Both the position numbers and the translations under genes were made by a program. Below the pieces are notes generated by a model. The model worked only from the letters and a program-made list of their open reading frames with translations. It was not told the origin of the DNA and did no database searches. A stretch of 8,613 nt of DNA, taken from contig DAOUZV010000048.1 of assembly GCA_030665485.1 (NCBI GenBank), forward strand, positions 1 through 8,613, given 5' to 3'. Shown piece by piece: positions 6,647-8,613 of this stretch. The first letter of the stretch is position 1. Each line of letters opens with the position of its first letter. Source of the stretch: Chloroflexota bacterium. GTDB lineage: Bacteria > Chloroflexota > Dehalococcoidia > JABGRK01.

Positions 6647-7339
6647 TTATGCCTTCTTCCGCTGCAACATGTGCAGGGCTATGTTTATTATCAGCGCGAT
6701 AAGTATCAGGATTATTCCAAGTGCTATAGATAATTCGATATTGCCTTTTTGCGTCTCCAGCGATATGGCGGTGGGGATGGTTCTGGTGTACTGATATATG
6801 TTTCCACCCACCATAAGTGACAGTCCCACCTCAGAAATGGCGCGCCCGAAGCCCATGATGAGCGCGGACATGATGGCGTACCTTGCCTCTTTAATAACGA
6901 GGATGGCCTTCTGCACGCGGCTGGCGCCCAGCGAAACGGCGGTTTCCGACACAAGCTTATCTACGCCCTTCAGTGCAGATATCACCATTCCCAGCATCAG
7001 CGGCGATATCAATATAACCTGGCCTATGATTATTGCAGTAGGTGAAAAAAGCAGACCGAACATACCCAACGGCCCGCTTCGGGAGATGAAGAGGAATACC
7101 AGCAGCCCCACTGCAACCGTGGGCATGCTCCACAGTGTCTGAATCGTGCTTACCAGAAAGCTTTTGCCCCTAAAATTGTTGAAGTGTATAACGCTACCCA
7201 GCGGTATACACATCGCGGTGGCAATTACGCAGGAGGCTGCCGATATCCACAGCGACCTCCCGGCTATGCTCATAACCTCAGAATCAAACGTAAATATTAG
7301 CTGGAACGCTTGAACCAGCCCGTCCCATATCTCAGACAA
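6647..7339 (-). CDS. tupB: Tungstate ABC transporter, permease TupB
   Basis: The 230-residue inner-membrane subunit has about five hydrophobic helices (roughly 25-50, 63-85, 101-122, 155-180 and 202-226). The cytoplasmic EAA loop that docks on the ATPase is ETAVSLGASRVQKAILVIKE (132-151). Length and hydrophobic pattern fit TupB/WtpB permeases. The start codon is TTG at 7339; no ATG is near, and GTG seven bases upstream meets an early stop. An AAAGG lies somewhat far upstream and a GTGAG nearer, so initiation is probably modest or coupled to tupA, which ends 24 bases before. Confidence 0.9.
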   Translation of the reverse strand: MSEIWDGLVQAFQLIFTFDSEVMSIAGRSLWISAASCVIATAMCIPLGSVIHFNNFRGKSFLVSTIQTLWSMPTVAVGLLVFLFISRSGPLGMFGLLFSPTAIIIGQVILISPLMLGMVISALKGVDKLVSETAVSLGASRVQKAILVIKEARYAIMSALIMGFGRAISEVGLSLMVGGNIYQYTRTIPTAISLETQKGNIELSIALGIILILIALIINIALHMLQRKKA

Positions 7340-7363
7340 ATTAACTCACAACCTTTATGGTTA

Positions 7364-8218
7364 TTATGATGTAGGCTCATTGCCGGCGCAAGGCGTAAAC
7401 AACTGCCTTCCATAGTCCTCGACACCATAGTCGCCAATTATCCCTTGAACCTCCTCCGACGTTAGAAACATCACCAGGTTCTGTCCCATTTCAAGGTTCA
7501 CACTCTTATTGGTGTTTTCGGGATCACAGGCAAGCACCGAGTATACGTTGAGAAGTATCGAACCCTCATCTACAATGGTCTCCAGTTCCAGATTCTCCTG
7601 TTGAGCCAAGAAGGTGCCCATATCAGACAGCGTATATCCCTCCATTTCGCTGGCCATCAACAGCGCCGGGCCCATACCTTTACCCGCTTCCACGTACCAC
7701 GCACCGGCACCAACAACATCGTTATCATAATCGTATCCGGCGGCGGTCCAGATGGCCTTTTCCTTACCGTGCGTACCCGAGTCATCGCCCCGGGATATGA
7801 ACTTGCTGCTTGCATCGGTAAACAGCTTGTCAAGCGCATCTTCGGGGCTCATGTCCCCAATTCCTGCCGGATCATCTGCCGGCCCTACGATTACAAAGTA
7901 GTTATAGGCAAACGGCACACGCTCCACACCATACCCGTCGGCCACAAACGCCGTCTCGCGTGACTTGGAGTGTACCGCTATAGCATCCACGTCGCCGCGC
8001 TGACCGTACTCTATGGCTATGCCCGTTCCGGCATAAATCACATCCAGCTCTACCCTATATTCCTGCTCAAACATCGGCTCAAGAATATCCCACAAACCGG
8101 TATCATATAAACTGGTCGTTGTCGATATTCCAACTCTTGTCTTGCTACACGACAGCGACCCTAAAGCAAAACATAAAACTAATATCGTCGCGCCTAAAGC
8201 ATAAATTACTCTCTTCAA
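7364..8218 (-). CDS. tupA: Tungstate-binding protein TupA (probable lipoprotein)
   Basis: The extracytoplasmic receptor that captures tungstate for TupBC. The 284-residue protein shows the TupA-type signatures TTTSLYDTG (33-41) and SRGDDSGTHGKE (142-153), which hold the oxyanion-binding Ser/Thr/Arg residues and distinguish it from ModA and WtpA. An N-terminal hydrophobic helix ends in GSLSC with Cys24. This is a lipobox-like site, but Ser at -3 and Leu at -2 deviate from the usual L-(A/S)-(G/A)-C. The start is TTG (8218), eight bases after AGGAG (8227-8231); no ATG is in frame nearby. It is the first structural gene of the operon and lies downstream of tandem cofactor riboswitches. Confidence 0.93.
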   Translation of the reverse strand: MKRVIYALGATILVLCFALGSLSCSKTRVGISTTTSLYDTGLWDILEPMFEQEYRVELDVIYAGTGIAIEYGQRGDVDAIAVHSKSRETAFVADGYGVERVPFAYNYFVIVGPADDPAGIGDMSPEDALDKLFTDASSKFISRGDDSGTHGKEKAIWTAAGYDYDNDVVGAGAWYVEAGKGMGPALLMASEMEGYTLSDMGTFLAQQENLELETIVDEGSILLNVYSVLACDPENTNKSVNLEMGQNLVMFLTSEEVQGIIGDYGVEDYGRQLFTPCAGNEPTS

Positions 8219-8255
8219 TTTTCAAACTCCTATTCAACTTAATAATCACACGTTT

Positions 8256-8303
8256 TTAAACCAACATGCCGGCAGGACCTCGCGAAATCAAAAGCCTTCG
8301 CAT
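8256..8303 (-). CDS. 15-codon leader ORF under riboswitch control
   Basis: ATG at 8303 opens a 15-residue frame (MRRLLISRGPAGMLV) ending in TAA at 8256. Its Shine-Dalgarno, AAAGGAG (8312-8318), is ideally spaced (eight bases) and is also the 3' strand of the closing stem P1 of the proximal aptamer. Ligand-bound aptamer would hide this site. The ORF ends 37 bases before the tupA start and in another frame, so it is a separate leader peptide, not an extension of TupA. That it is translated is inferred from spacing alone. Confidence 0.5.
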   Translation of the reverse strand: MRRLLISRGPAGMLV

Positions 8304-8309
8304 AAAACG

Positions 8310-8362
8310 TTCTCCTTTCCAATTACGGGAGGCAACACCGTTTCCAGTGGCACCCTATCGGC
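8310..8362 (-). repeat. Direct repeat copy 1 (aptamer 3' half)
   Basis: These 53 bases are identical to 8522-8574, with a 212-base offset. The identity covers the conserved aptamer core and also its variable bases (GTAATT joining segment), then stops sharply on both sides. Confidence 0.97.
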
Positions 8363-8416
8363 ACAGCGTCCTAAGCCTGAGACGGTCGTCTCAGGCTTAG
8401 ATCCGCAGGCTCGGAG
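8312..8416 (-). ncRNA. Moco/Tuco-type riboswitch aptamer, proximal copy
   Basis: On the - strand this region reads CTCCGAGCC ... GCCGATAGGGTGCC ... ACTGGAAACGGT ... TGCCTCCC ... GGAAAGGAG, which I recognise as the molybdenum/tungsten cofactor (Moco) RNA motif. CUCC (8413-8416) pairs with GGAG (8312-8315) as P1. CACUG-GAAA-CGGUG forms a tetraloop hairpin, and GGG/CCC encloses it. Between the halves stands a perfect 14-bp hairpin with a two-base loop (8371-8400), equivalent to the variable P3 stem. Moco RNAs are known to control cofactor biosynthesis and molybdate or tungstate transport genes, which fits tupABC. Here the 3' strand of P1 is itself the ribosome site of the leader ORF, so the control is probably translational. 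Confidence 0.82.
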
Positions 8417-8471
8417 ATAGTATGTACCTATTAACGTTCAAATCGGAAAAGAGTAATAAGTGAAAGCAAAT

Positions 8472-8500
8472 AAAAAAGCGCTTCGTAAAAAACGAGCGCT
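8472..8500 (-). terminator. Intrinsic terminator between the two aptamers
   Basis: On the - strand AGCGCTCGT (8492-8500) pairs with ACGAAGCGCT (8477-8486), with one bulged A, and is followed directly by TTTTTT (8472-8477). It begins about 24 bases after the distal aptamer copy, where a transcriptional expression platform is expected. No competing antiterminator was clearly found. Confidence 0.75.
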
Positions 8501-8521
8501 ACTTAATAATCCCAATAGTCC

Positions 8522-8574
8522 TTCTCCTTTCCAATTACGGGAGGCAACACCGTTTCCAGTGGCACCCTATCGGC
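8522..8574 (-). repeat. Direct repeat copy 2 (aptamer 3' half)
   Basis: Identical over 53 bases to 8310-8362. Flanks differ completely, so only the 3' half of the aptamer is duplicated exactly. Confidence 0.97.
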
Positions 8575-8610
8575 TGCCCGCCCTGTGCTTTTATCGCGTT
8601 TAGGCTAAAG
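8524..8610 (-). ncRNA. Moco/Tuco-type riboswitch aptamer, distal copy (degenerate 5' half)
   Basis: The 3' half is identical to the proximal aptamer. The 5' half differs: CTTTAGCC (8603-8610) stands where CTCCGAGCC is expected. CUUU could still close P1 against GGAG through one C-G, one U-A and two G-U pairs. An alternative pairing is GUCUUU with AAGGAC (8518-8523). The 28 bases between the halves form no stable hairpin, so the P3-like stem is absent. Variants without P3 have been proposed to sense the tungsten cofactor. The window ends three bases beyond, so the true 5' boundary and the promoter are not visible. Confidence 0.6.
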
Positions 8611-8613
8611 ACA

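Noticed and set aside
6267..6794. + strand 175-residue frame opposite tupC/tupB
   Set aside because: Antisense shadow spanning two genes with clear ABC-transporter motifs on the other strand.
8417..8441. Second promoter (TTGAAC ... TACTAT on the - strand) just before the proximal aptamer
   Set aside because: The boxes are only 13 bases apart, too close for sigma-70; no better pair was found.
8310..8574. CRISPR-like or mobile-element repeats
   Set aside because: There are only two copies, 212 bases apart, and each matches the conserved core of a riboswitch; there are no spacers, terminal inverted repeats or transposase.

Overview
The window looks like bacterial chromosome from an uncultured, probably anaerobic organism. 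It carries a [NiFe]-hydrogenase maturation GTPase (HypB), a flavodoxin, and a complete tungstate ABC importer (TupABC) under a molybdenum/tungsten-cofactor riboswitch. Strong AGGAGG-type ribosome sites and several TTG/GTG starts fit a Gram-positive or related lineage (Firmicutes, Actinobacteria or Chloroflexi), but I cannot place it further. The first 120 bases are a perfect foldback palindrome, which suggests position 1 is an assembly end rather than natural sequence.

Left part, + strand (1-3773): hypB, then a nitroreductase-fold protein with the three substrate-lid residues of iodotyrosine deiodinase. Next come tRNA-Ser(UGA) with its own extended -10 promoter, a flavodoxin whose only plausible start is AUA, an M19 membrane-dipeptidase-type zinc hydrolase, and an integral-membrane DgkA-family lipid kinase.

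Middle, + strand (3774-5530): a decayed C-terminal fragment of a TIM-barrel hydrolase-like protein. It is followed by a PIN/NYN-like putative nuclease with a promoter reading out of the fragment, a YjbQ/UPF0047 protein almost touching it, and a double zinc-ribbon protein. The zinc-ribbon gene has a clear sigma-70-type promoter and a leader hairpin that can cover its ribosome site and start codon. A bidirectional terminator (5478-5527) separates this side from the convergent operon.

Right part, - strand (5561-8613): the tupA-tupB-tupC operon, transcribed leftwards. Its roughly 390-base leader is the most interesting part of the window. It holds one full Moco-type aptamer (8312-8416) with a long P3-like hairpin and a second, upstream copy sharing 53 identical bases but lacking that hairpin. 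An intrinsic terminator lies just after the upstream copy. A 15-codon leader ORF has as its Shine-Dalgarno the 3' strand of the proximal aptamer's closing stem. The likely logic is repression of tungstate uptake when cofactor is plentiful, with one transcriptional and one translational checkpoint in series.
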